The notes beneath the pieces are model-generated. The model saw only the letters and a list, made by a program, of their open reading frames with translations, did not search any database and had not been told where the DNA came from. The position numbers and the translations under genes are program-made. DNA of 64,000 bases from Siderastrea siderea (lineage: Eukaryota; Cnidaria; Anthozoa; Scleractinia; Rhizangiidae), in assembly GCA_964030785.1 (NCBI GenBank), contig OZ034968.1:59668899-59732898 (forward strand), in the 5' to 3' direction. Of this stretch, positions 35,116-44,192 are shown piece after piece. Each line of letters starts with the position of its first letter. Positions within the stretch are counted from its first letter, which is position 1.

Positions 35116-36391
35116 AAAAGAAAACAGAGGACTTAGAGTGGAGTCTGAGTTGTTTAGGATATAGTCATAATAGGCATACGTTTGTGACACAGAAGTCAGT
35201 TTTCTGACCATGGCTTAAAATTTCTCATTCTCTTGACCAACAAATTTTTAAGAACCCAAAAATTTATTACAAACCTTTAAGGCTATTTTGGGACATCCTG
35301 CTTGTTGTATGCGGGGATTTATTGTAGTAGCGTAGTTTCAGAGGTGGATACACGTTTTATTGCCTGGAATTTTGTACGGTGTATTTGGGCCCTAAGCGGG
35401 TGGAACACGCTATATCTTGGTTGCGCGACTCGGGGCAATTCCTAAAGGGGATGTTGTTGAAAACCAACGCTTTGATAATCTGCGCGAAAGTCATCGCTTT
35501 CAGAGTAAAGTGAATAGTGTATCTTCAGTTGCTATCCCCGGATAGAAAGATTGTGCACTGGTAATTTTTAGTTCAAGTTGGAAAGCTGCCCAAGTCATTG
35601 TGTGACAAAAATAATTTCAAGCAATGGGCATGTATACCTATTATAAGCTGTAAAACTGTAATAATTTGATTGTTAAACCCCGGCTAAACGATCAAACATT
35701 TTCTTCCAACATCGTGTTTGTCACACCAGACATTCGGTGGCTGAACGGGCAAAGTAGTCTGGGAGCTTGTGCACTCCCTTGCGAATTTCGTGATGAAAGT
35801 AAGCCATTTGGTCTAGTTGTGTTAAGAGGGTCCTAAAAAACATGAAAATTGTTGTCGGCAACTTTGTAACTTGCACCGACGGTTTACACAGACCTTTCAA
35901 AAATCGGCATTAATGGTTCAGCATGAAAACGAGGCTGGGACATTAAGCTTGCTTTATTTGTTTTGTCAAGGGAAAAATTATGGTGAAACTTACCAATACT
36001 ACATAATACAATGTTTCTGATACATTCAGTGCTCTTGAAGAGGGTAAAGGTGGTCACGTGATCTATACAACATGAAATCGAGGCCGGGAATCGGTAACCT
36101 GAAAATAGAGCTCTCGCTCATTCTGATATCCTAGTAAGTATAATTATACTTACTTTTAAAAGTCTGTAAAACTTTCTTATGTGCTATTTTATCGGCAATT
36201 AATAATAGCAAGGTAATCAAAAATGCTTTCATCATAGACATGTGAGTGAGGCTGGCACTAGCTGTTAAGAACAATAAATAGGTAATACAACGCTTTCTTG
36301 CCGAATTTTCACTTGCCAAGCTTTGGAACTGTCTGACAGCTGCACACATAAGTTCTTACTCAACAAAGAGTTCTTTTGAAGTCAAATACAT

Positions 36392-37825
36392 CTAGCTAGA
36401 TACAGTTACATACCATTGAAGGTCACCATCACCATTTTCATCATCATTATGATCTGTCTCCAAGTGATCATCGTGAGAACAAACATTGTCGCAGGCCTCT
36501 CCATCAGAACAGGTGCACAGGTCCGTGCAATTGAGTCCTGCTTTGCGACACTGTCATCTGTTGGTAGAGCATCTCTTCTTGGTACAGGCACACTTCACAA
36601 GTTGGAAGATTGCCTTAGGAGCTGGCGGTAGTTTAGTAATCCCAGGTAGCCATTTGTCTCCCTTTCTTTCCCAGCCATAGTTTTGGGATGGCAGAAGCTG
36701 AGGATTTACAATCCGGTCCTTGTTCCAGACCATTAACTGGTAGAGCGCACAGAGAATTGTCACTTGCAGTGCATCCTGCGTAGAGGGAAGCCTCTCTGAT
36801 TGTGCTTGTTTCTTCCTAAAGAGCCACCATCGAAATTCTTTTACCTCTGTTATAGTGGTATTCGGGAGGTAAAATTGGCACACCAGCTTCTCAATTGCAG
36901 TCTCCGTTTCAGCTGCTGGATTTTCATTCACTCCAAGTCTTTCTAGTTTGGTAATAACATCTTCGTCAGCTTCTTGAAGAATCTTCCACCAGGCAAGCTT
37001 GCTTTTACCTGAGAAACTGCCGGTGTTATCAGCTCCACTAATGGCATGGAAGGCGGGGAGTGCTGCTGTCTTTCCTTGGACAGTCGGTGGTAACTTGATC
37101 ACTCGGTGACTTGAGCCCTTTCCCGTGACAAATGACGTATTCTCGCACAGGTCTGGATGGCGTCGCAGTGACAGAACAAAGACATCCGTGTCTGGAGAGT
37201 GAATTTGGATTTCACTTGCGCCATCTGCAGTTGCATAGAGAGCATGCAGCAGCATTTTTGTACCCGCCCCTTCTTGGCTGCTCTGAAGATGTGTCACATC
37301 TTTGTGGGTTGCTAGGCACTTACATCCCCATGCAACAACTAATCGCTTTCCATGTCTCATTGCGTGTTGGATGGTCTTTTTTGCTAGATAGCCGGTCAAC
37401 TCCACCTTTATTTTGGTGTGGGAGAGAAGCCTCTTCATTGGTACTCTCGCAATCTGGGTTGTGTCACTGAACTCGTAGTAAACAGGATCTTGGCTTCCTT
37501 GTCTAGTCTCTCTGGTGGCTGCTTTAAGGGAGAGCGGCAGGACACATCTGTCGAAAACTAACCGCAGCTTGTCACTGTGCGCGTGCTTCTGATATATACG
37601 ACTGTTGAAATGATCAGCTAGTTGGGGACAATTCTTGATCCAGTCAGGGTTATCCAGAGATTGTAGCTCAGCCATGCCATCAAGAATGGTTACTTTCATC
37701 TGGGGGGTTGACATGCCAGTCGCTGCATCATTGTGGTCGTTGTTTTCGCTGTTTAGCTTTTCAAGAATCGTTAGCAGGGCACTCTTGGATGAACACTCCC
37801 GATATAACAGGCTATTTGATTTAGA
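36392..37825 (-). pseudogene. PIN/FEN-like element ORF with CXC zinc-binding tail, interrupted by one TGA
   Basis: An open frame runs from a possible acceptor (gactgctagcag, exon from 37825) to TGA at 36554-36556 and continues in the same frame to TAG at 36392-36394. The body has the conserved blocks of a family repeated in cnidarian genomes: VVAWGCKCLATHKDVTHLQS, IQIHSPDTDVFVLSL, AFHAISGADNTGSFSGKSKL. Acidic D-x-D and GAD motifs of this kind suggest a PIN/FEN-type nuclease fold; this is my inference. The C-terminus is a Cys array: KCACTKKRCSTNR, then TGA, then QCRKAGLNCTDLCTCSDG, resembling tesmin/TSO1-type CXC repeats. The TGA stands where a Cys is expected. The block SQEGAGTK has Gly where relatives usually have Asp (EADT). 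It lies between long TIRs, so it is probably the element's own gene, now decayed. Confidence 0.7.
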
Positions 37826-38537
37826 CTGCTAGCAGTCGAGCAATCGTAATCGGTGGCTAGCCGAGTATGAGTGCGCGCGCAAACCACACGATTGGCGATA
37901 GAGTGAGTATCCTCCCATGCACGAGCCAAAGGAAAACTGTCGCGTGCTCCTACGCTTCAGTCTTCGTGATTGATCGTGCGTTGAACTTACTTAACAGGGA
38001 TTTTTTTTTCAAAGCGCAATTTGAGGCTAGTGCTAAGGGTGAGTCACACTCGACGAAAGGCGAAAGGCTCACTTTTCTCGCTTTCGTTAACTGGGGCGTC
38101 GGAAAAAAAAAAGACTGATACGGCCTTTTTGGAAGGCAGGCTAGAAGGCGTGCATCCCGCGAATCAATCACTCTAACCAAAATAATAGATCACAGGAATT
38201 TTGTGGTGGAGTAAACGTATTAACAAATGCAGTACATGAAGAGTGTGGATGTGTTAGGGGTAGGGGTTTTCAAGCATCTCTATTTAAAAGTCTGTTGAGT
38301 TTGAATTTTCGCGGTAGTCGTTTCGAGAACAATGGTTCATTAGCTTAGAGTACGTCCTATTGTTCTTGGAGGCGGACCATGAGCTCTCTTTCAAGGTCTC
38401 ACGGGAGTTCAGAAGAAGTCGTTTAGGAGCACCGTTAGGGGGTTTACGAAACTGCTTCAAGAAATTCTCTTTTGGATACTTCTTTCAAACATCGCCCGTT
38501 CGTAGTTTAGATATAAGGCTAACTTTCCTCTGTAAAC

Positions 38538-38945
38538 CTAAGTTAGTGAATCCTTCCTTGAAGAGTAAAAACACTCCTGAATATTAACGAGGTACTTTTC
38601 CATACTTAAATCAGCAAAAAACCCGAATTTTAAAAAAGTCCTTGAATGATTCCTTAACTCCTCTTCTGAAAAAGCCCGGGTAAACCTAATCGGTAAAGTA
38701 CTTAGTTTTTGTAATGGAGCAAAATTAAACGTACACCTTGTTTCGCTATTTTCCTCCATTTTCTTTGTATTTTGGTGCCTATATCGCTTAAAAAGCTTTT
38801 CAAATTGAGCGCCCTGGACCGTAGAGAGATCCCAAATGTGTCGCGGCATTTTGGACGATGACCGATTTCGGTTGCATTTAATGTCAAACATTGGCAACTG
38901 ATCTTTGGGCCTATTGAATAAAATTTGTTCATAAAAACTGCTCAT
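38538..38945 (-). CDS. Unrecognised 135-aa ORF inside the long-TIR element
   Basis: An uninterrupted ATG-to-stop frame of 135 codons lies in the same orientation as the PIN-like ORF and within the same TIRs. It contains basic stretches (FKRYRHQNTKK) and the motif RFTRAFSEEELRNHSRTF. No family is recognised. It may be an accessory ORF or a chance reading frame, since another shorter ORF overlaps it in a different frame. Confidence 0.25.
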   Translation of the reverse strand: MSSFYEQILFNRPKDQLPMFDIKCNRNRSSSKMPRHIWDLSTVQGAQFEKLFKRYRHQNTKKMEENSETRCTFNFAPLQKLSTLPIRFTRAFSEEELRNHSRTFLKFGFFADLSMEKYLVNIQECFYSSRKDSLT

Positions 38946-40162
38946 TATGCTCTTAATAATATTATGCTGGGAAACATCGTTTACGTGCCCCGATAAAATT
39001 AACTTGCTTCACTCTATTTAGCCAACTTTCTGTAAGTGATTCTTATCGTTTTACTTGAAACGATTTGTAGAAATAAACTAAAGCAAAAGGACATTTTGTT
39101 TTCAAGTTCGCATTCAGAGGCATTGGTGGATAAGTTTAAAAAAGGGAAAAAGTCCTGGGAACGAGGTTGATTGATGGATTCCACTTATATATTGTTTCTC
39201 TTGCTATTATTTTGCATTTGATATTACCATTTGTGCATTAGCATTGCATGATATATTTTACTAAAATGCCAAATCATGTTCAAAATTTCCTTATTTTATC
39301 GGCATAATTCTCGATGACGTAGTCGGCATACAAAGGCTTGTTACGCTCGAAATTATGCCGATATGACTTACCCAAGCTTACACTGAGAACACGAAAATTA
39401 AGAAAAACGAGATTGTGATTTAACACCCAAGCTCTAACCTGAAATACAATTATTTGCAAACACTACTAATATCATGGCTATGATATTAGAGCAATCTTTA
39501 TTTGACGCCAAGAGGCTGTTCTGAGCAGACAAAAACTGGGCCTCGATTTCATGTTGTATAGATCACGTGACCCCTTTACCCTCTTCAAGTACACTGAATG
39601 TATCAGAAACATTGTATTATGTCGTTTTGGTAAGTTTCGCCGTAATTTTCCCTTTAACAAAACAAATAAAGCAAGCTTAATGTCCTAGCCTCGTTTTGAT
39701 GCTGAACAATTTACGTCAATTTTTGAAAGGTCTGTATTAACCGTCGGTGCAAGTTACAAAGTTGCCGACAACATTTTTCATGTTCTTTAGGACCCTCTTA
39801 ACACAACTAGACCAACGGCTTGCTTTCATCATGACATTCCCACGGGACTTTTTTTCGTGACCTATGCGACCTGACTAAAGGGGCAAACAATGTTTGACCA
39901 AACATCGGACAATGGAAAACGATTTAAATGCAAAGTTGAGAGAGGCGACTAAACAGTAAAACATGTTCATCCAACACGAGGTCGACGAAAATGTTTGATC
40001 GTTTGCCGGCTGGCTTAGCTTATCTTGCTTAAAAGAGGTGGGTCATGATTGGCTATTGGTTTCGACGATTGAAACCCGTGATTGGTCAGTTGTTCAGTCG
40101 CCGTCCGGTCACAGAGTATATGGTAGGAGCATCAGATTTATCAGATTTAATAAGATACAAAC

Positions 40163-40280
40163 CTGTCACTATAAGGAATACAGTCGCGGAATACACTCCT
40201 ACTCCTGCATAAGTCCAACTAGGTTCTATCAGGACACCGAATCCACCCGCCCGCTGCGACTGATTTGTAGAGTTCTCCAT
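40163..40280 (-). CDS. GPCR-2, first coding exon: N-terminus and first half of TM1 (338 aa in all)
   Basis: Four exons (40163-40280, 34106-34390, 32936-33144, 30896-31300) give an in-frame class A GPCR of 338 aa. The start is the ATG at 40280, preceded by a strong acceptor (catttctttttcag, exon from 40310), so a 5' UTR exon is expected, as in GPCR-1. The N-terminus has two sequons (NST, NQS). The exon ends VFLIVT plus one base at G|GTTTGT and joins to GNLLVIIAFL to complete TM1. D3.32, ERC, CWLP and NPIIY are present; the TM3/loop-2 cysteines are absent. Its first coding intron (5.8 kb) holds the 4.3-kb transposon. The signature predicts a G-protein-coupled plasma-membrane receptor with an unknown, possibly amine-like ligand. 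Confidence 0.85.
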
Positions 40281-40310
40281 TGACCCTTGAGCTTCTAATC
40301 TGCGCCAGCG
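40281..40310 (-). other. 5' UTR segment and splice acceptor of GPCR-2
   Basis: Thirty bases lie between a pyrimidine-rich acceptor (ending tttttcag) and the start codon. The arrangement matches GPCR-1, where coding also starts shortly after an acceptor. Confidence 0.55.
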
Positions 40311-40419
40311 CTGAAAAAGAAATGAAAGGGACTACTGTCAGGTCACGTAGGAAATAAATAAACTCATTGCACGATAAGCAACTGATACGGGGGCTTGTCT
40401 ACTTGGCTATGCCGTACGC

Positions 40420-41330
40420 TACACTACCCCTGGAAACGAAGAAATATTTCTGTACTTCAGTATTTCGGGAAAACTCTCCCCGTTTGCTCACAAACGCAAC
40501 AATGGTTCCGGAAACAAAATTTCATGAAATTTGCTTCGGGGTAGGAATATTTTTTAAAAACAGTTTTTTTTTTACTTCTTGCGTTTTCAACAAATTTATC
40601 CTACGTGCAAACAGGGGAAAGTTGAGGAACCCGCAAACGATGAAACACATTTGGAAACATCGTTTATGTTTCTTGGGCGCACAAACGAGCGGGAAACTAT
40701 GTTTCCTCGCCGGGTAACCCACTGAGAAACATTTCGCATGCTAAATTTAGGAAATGCAGCCCAAGCGACCCCCGAGGAAATATTGTTTCCTCGGTACGCA
40801 AACGAGGAAATAATTGCTCCGGAAGTAAAATGTTTCTGGAAAAAAGTCAGAAACTTTTTTTGTTTCTCGGAAGCAAAAAATGTTTTCGCAACAAACGTTC
40901 ATGTGCGCGCAAATGGAGAAACATTTACGAAAACACTTTTCCGCAACAGCGCTTCCTTGTCTGCGGGGGTCTTTACACGAACAGATAGCAACGATAACAA
41001 TGTTGCACGTAATGTTTATGCCTCGTAACAAGGGCACGCGGACGATTTTTAGGGCAATTACCGCGCTGTCAATACGGGGCAAGTTTTTGAGTCAGCTTAA
41101 AGAACTTGCAACGTGCTCAAAACGGCCCGCACGCCCATATTTCATGCATATCTTGTTAGTGGATTTCGTGTACATGTTGCAATGAAAATCGTCTGGTATA
41201 ACATACACTAGACATCGCTGCGATGTTGTGCTAAAAATCGTCCTTGAGAATTTTCGAGTGTAACTTTGGCCTCATGGAAACAAAGTTTCCTCAAGAATGT
41301 TTCTAGAAAACTGTGTCAGCTTTACATCAA
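40420..41330. repeat. Repeat-rich stretch with 'GGAAACA/TGTTTCC' motifs
   Basis: Variants of GGAAAC, GAGGAAA, TTTCCTCG and GAAACAT recur in both orientations over about 0.9 kb. This gives many short potential hairpins and long spurious ORFs on both strands. It looks like a non-coding element with subterminal motif repeats; ends are not defined. Confidence 0.45.
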
Positions 41331-42029
41331 TATTATGCCCTGTTTTTCTTGTTTTTCACTTAGATATTACAATATTTAAGTAAATAAATATCTAAGTGAA
41401 TGTTAATGCTAAATGTGAAAATGATTTTAATATCTAAGTGAATGTCAATGTTAAAACATAAATCGCTTTAGTTTTGTGTCCCCAGTGTGGTCAAAGGACA
41501 AAATTCAACACCAAAACAGCAAACTGAACAAACTGACGAGCATCAACCATTGACATGGTCTTGTTGGACAAAACATTAGTGGCACAATGTTCAAGATAAA
41601 AATAGTATATAAGTAGAGAGCATTGTGACTTGCCTGGATAGGTAAACTTAGACAAGAATTTAATGTACACGGAGCACGCATCATACACAACATACCATCG
41701 AAAAGACAACACTTATTAATCTAGGTACTGAGAGGACCAAAAAACAAAATATAAAATACGACGTATTTCTTAAATAACTGTGTCACCTTCTTACTTTGTT
41801 GGTCCGCAACTACGAATTTCCATCATTGATAAAAACACCACTGAGAAAACTTTTCGGGTTTTTTTTGGATAACTCAAAGGATTCTCTCATCGTGTAAGCA
41901 CTAACCGACTAGGTCGGTCAATCCATAATACAATGAATTTATTACACTTTTTCATGTCGCTCATTTTTTCCGGTTTCTTAGAGTACCTCTCGCTACATAT
42001 TTATAAATACGACAATAAGATAATAGGGA

Positions 42030-42690
42030 ATTACTTAAGAGCTTAGGTATTTTAAAACTGGTCATTTCCGAGATGCCTTTTAACTCGGTCTTTTTTTGAA
42101 AGTAATAGCTTAGTTGTAAACAACTTACAATTTTATCACGACACGTAGAAATCGGCTTTGAGTCAAGGTCATCATTGTCTGTCTTAATTCTGATAGTCTT
42201 TTATATTAAATATTATTTAAATATCAAAAATTATTTCTTATAGGAGAAAGACTAAGGAGCTTAAGGATTTTAAAACAGGTCATTTCCCGAGACGCCTTTT
42301 AACTCTGTTTTAAGGTATTTATAGCTTAGTTATAAATGTAAAGCGCATTAGAATATTTTTATAAATTATAGCGCTATATAAGTTTATTAAATTATTATTA
42401 TTATTATTATTATAAACAGCTTCCATTTTATCCCAGATGTAGAAATCGACTGGTAGTCAAAGGTCATCATGCAGAGTGTGACCAATAAGGTTTCAGATAG
42501 TCTTATTCCATTAAATATAATTTCTTAGGAGAAAGACTAATTTCCGAGATGCCTTTTACTCTGTTTTAAGGTAATAGTTTAGTATACAACTTCCATTTTG
42601 CCACCAGACGTAGAAATCGACTCAGTGGGAGTCAAAGATCATCATTGCCTGTGGCCCAATAAGATTTCTGATAGTCTTTCTCTGTGAAAT
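42030..42690. repeat. Three degenerate tandem copies (about 170-280 bp each)
   Basis: Copies begin near 42030, 42241 and 42526. Each carries GGTCATTTCC(C)GAGA or its remnant, then CCTTTTA(A)CTC, then ACGTAGAAATCG, then GTCAAAG(G/A)TCATCAT and GATAGTCTT. The middle copy is longer because it carries a (TTA)n-tailed insertion near 42340-42415. Confidence 0.65.
42340..42415 (+). mobile_element. Short retroelement 3' tail with (ATT)n
   Basis: The sequence contains TGTAAAGCGC and TAGCGCTATATAAGT and ends in an ATT microsatellite. This tail type is common to LINE/SINE 3' ends. It interrupts the middle copy of the tandem array and is absent from the other two copies. Confidence 0.5.
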
Positions 42691-43215
42691 AGAGTTTTAT
42701 CCAAAAGAGATAACAGGCAATTCGTAGATGGCCTAAAACATGGCACACGACTGATGCTGATTTTGCGAAACAAGCAACCTGCACCTAGCTACGTTAATGA
42801 TGAACCAATTTCAATTAAGGTTGCTAAAGTGATGCATGACGCATCATCCTTGTTTCATAGACCGCAAAGCATCATGTTTGCTATAAATAGGTGTACTGAT
42901 CACTTTTCTCGCTGAAGGCACTCCAGGAGAAACCCAAATCATAAAAAATATACATTTGCTCTTGCTTTGGGACTAATAGTAGCTAGGGAAAAGCAGCCAT
43001 AACTTAAGCGAGCATGACGCACTGCGGTCTATGAAACATGCACCACTGAAGCAACCTTTTTTGAAACAGGTATATACAAAAAGTAAATATATGGGGGAAA
43101 AACGTGTACGTGAACTGCGGATTTAAGATCGAATATATGGAAGACCATTGCAGTTGTGTGCACAATTTAAGCAGCTGCGAAAAGAAAGCCTGAAAAAATT
43201 CAGCCGGAAAAAGCA

Positions 43216-43287
43216 GGCTTAAAGGGGATTCGAACCCATATCGCTACGATGCCGGTGTAGCGCTATTACCGAATGAACTTTCAAGCC
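43216..43287 (-). repeat. tRNA-like (tRNA-derived SINE head)
   Basis: On the minus strand 72 nt start GGCTTGA and end TTAAGCC, which form a 7-bp acceptor stem. A CGCTAC/GTAGCG anticodon stem and a B box GGGTTCGAATCCC are present, but the anticodon loop has 9 nt and the D arm is poor. It is a derived element and not a working tRNA. A damaged copy lies at 50272-50339. Confidence 0.55.
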
Positions 43288-44039
43288 AACTGGGAGCTGG
43301 CCTTTGTGTGAGTGCGTAATATACCAGTGAAAGATAATTTGTGACAGTGAATATATGAAAGAAACCATGTGTGTAATCTGCTGATTAAAAATCGCAATTG
43401 AGTGCGCAACTTAAACAGTTGGAAAAAGAAAGCATTTTTTTTTTCAGGCCTTCTTTTCGCAATTCATCTGATTGTTTTATTACGTTGCGCACACCACTGG
43501 GATGGTCTTCCACATATCCGATAAGCGATATACACTTTAGGAGGTTGACAAAGTTACTTCTTTAGCGGTGATTAGAAAGTCTCCTACAACAGGAACGAGA
43601 CACCCCTCATTGTACAGGATTCGTACGAAACAGTCCGAATTAGCAACCCCAAGAGAGAAGTTATTTCCGAATGTAACCCTCTTCTCAGGGCATTCTCTTT
43701 CTTAGGCCTGGTTTTTCTAGTGACGCGCGTACAAGTGTACACAAAGTACAACAGCAAAGTCCATTCTTGAGATACAATGGTCAACACAAGGCTCAAAATG
43801 TTCTCAATCATACCCAGTCTCCTTAAAAGTTTATTATCACATTTTTGACGCCTTTCTACCTTAGTAAACTAAGTAAACGACAAGTCTGTGAATATTTGAG
43901 AAAAAGTGGGCAAATTTAGGACAATAGTTGGGATCCTTGAGTCGTTCTTTAAAATAGTGTTTTCTCCTTTTGCGATTATTTAACTCTTCACATGTTTAAG
44001 TAACTGCAAAGCATTGGATACAGCTACCGCCGAAAAGTG

Positions 44040-44192
44040 CAGTCGAACCTCTCCTTATGGAGACTGTACAACGCAAACAGGTTACTGGATCCGAAAGAGA
44101 CCAAAATTCATGTAAGACCTTCCTCTGTAATACAGACTCTCATGCCTGTCCCTCCTTCGGTGTCCGTATGAAAGAGGTTCCATTGTACAGCT
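44040..44192. mobile_element. Small pogo-type TIR element (in copy A)
   Basis: CAGTCGAACCTCTCC at the left end faces GAGGTTCCATTGTA at the right end. The orthologous element is at about 53203-53351 in copy B, so it was inserted before the duplication. Confidence 0.5.

Larger units (their letters stand above)
35680..40010 (-). mobile_element. 4.3-kb DNA transposon with long terminal inverted repeats, inside GPCR-2 intron 1
   Basis: About 35680-36083 and 39538-40010 are inverted copies of each other. Outer ends are CCGGC(T)AAACGATCAAAC and its inverse. Matching internal landmarks include GTTGTCGGCAACTTTGTAAC, GGGTCCTAAA, CAATGTTTCTGATACATTCA and CATGAAATCGAGGCC. Identity looks about 80-85% with several indels. 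The interior holds the PIN-like ORF (36392-37825, minus) and a smaller ORF at 38538-38945. No clear target duplication was found, so the exact limits are open. The right end lies only about 150 bp from the first exon of GPCR-2. The superfamily is not recognised. Confidence 0.75.
41331..43104. other. Gene-free stretch with degenerate tandem repeat
   Basis: No coding signal is seen. It contains 'TATCTAAGTGAATGT' repeats near 41345-41455 and the three-copy array at 42030-42690. Confidence 0.5.

Noticed and set aside
37132..37470. Plus-strand ORF of 112 codons inside the long-TIR element
   Set aside because: Antisense to the PIN-like frame, which carries the conserved motifs.
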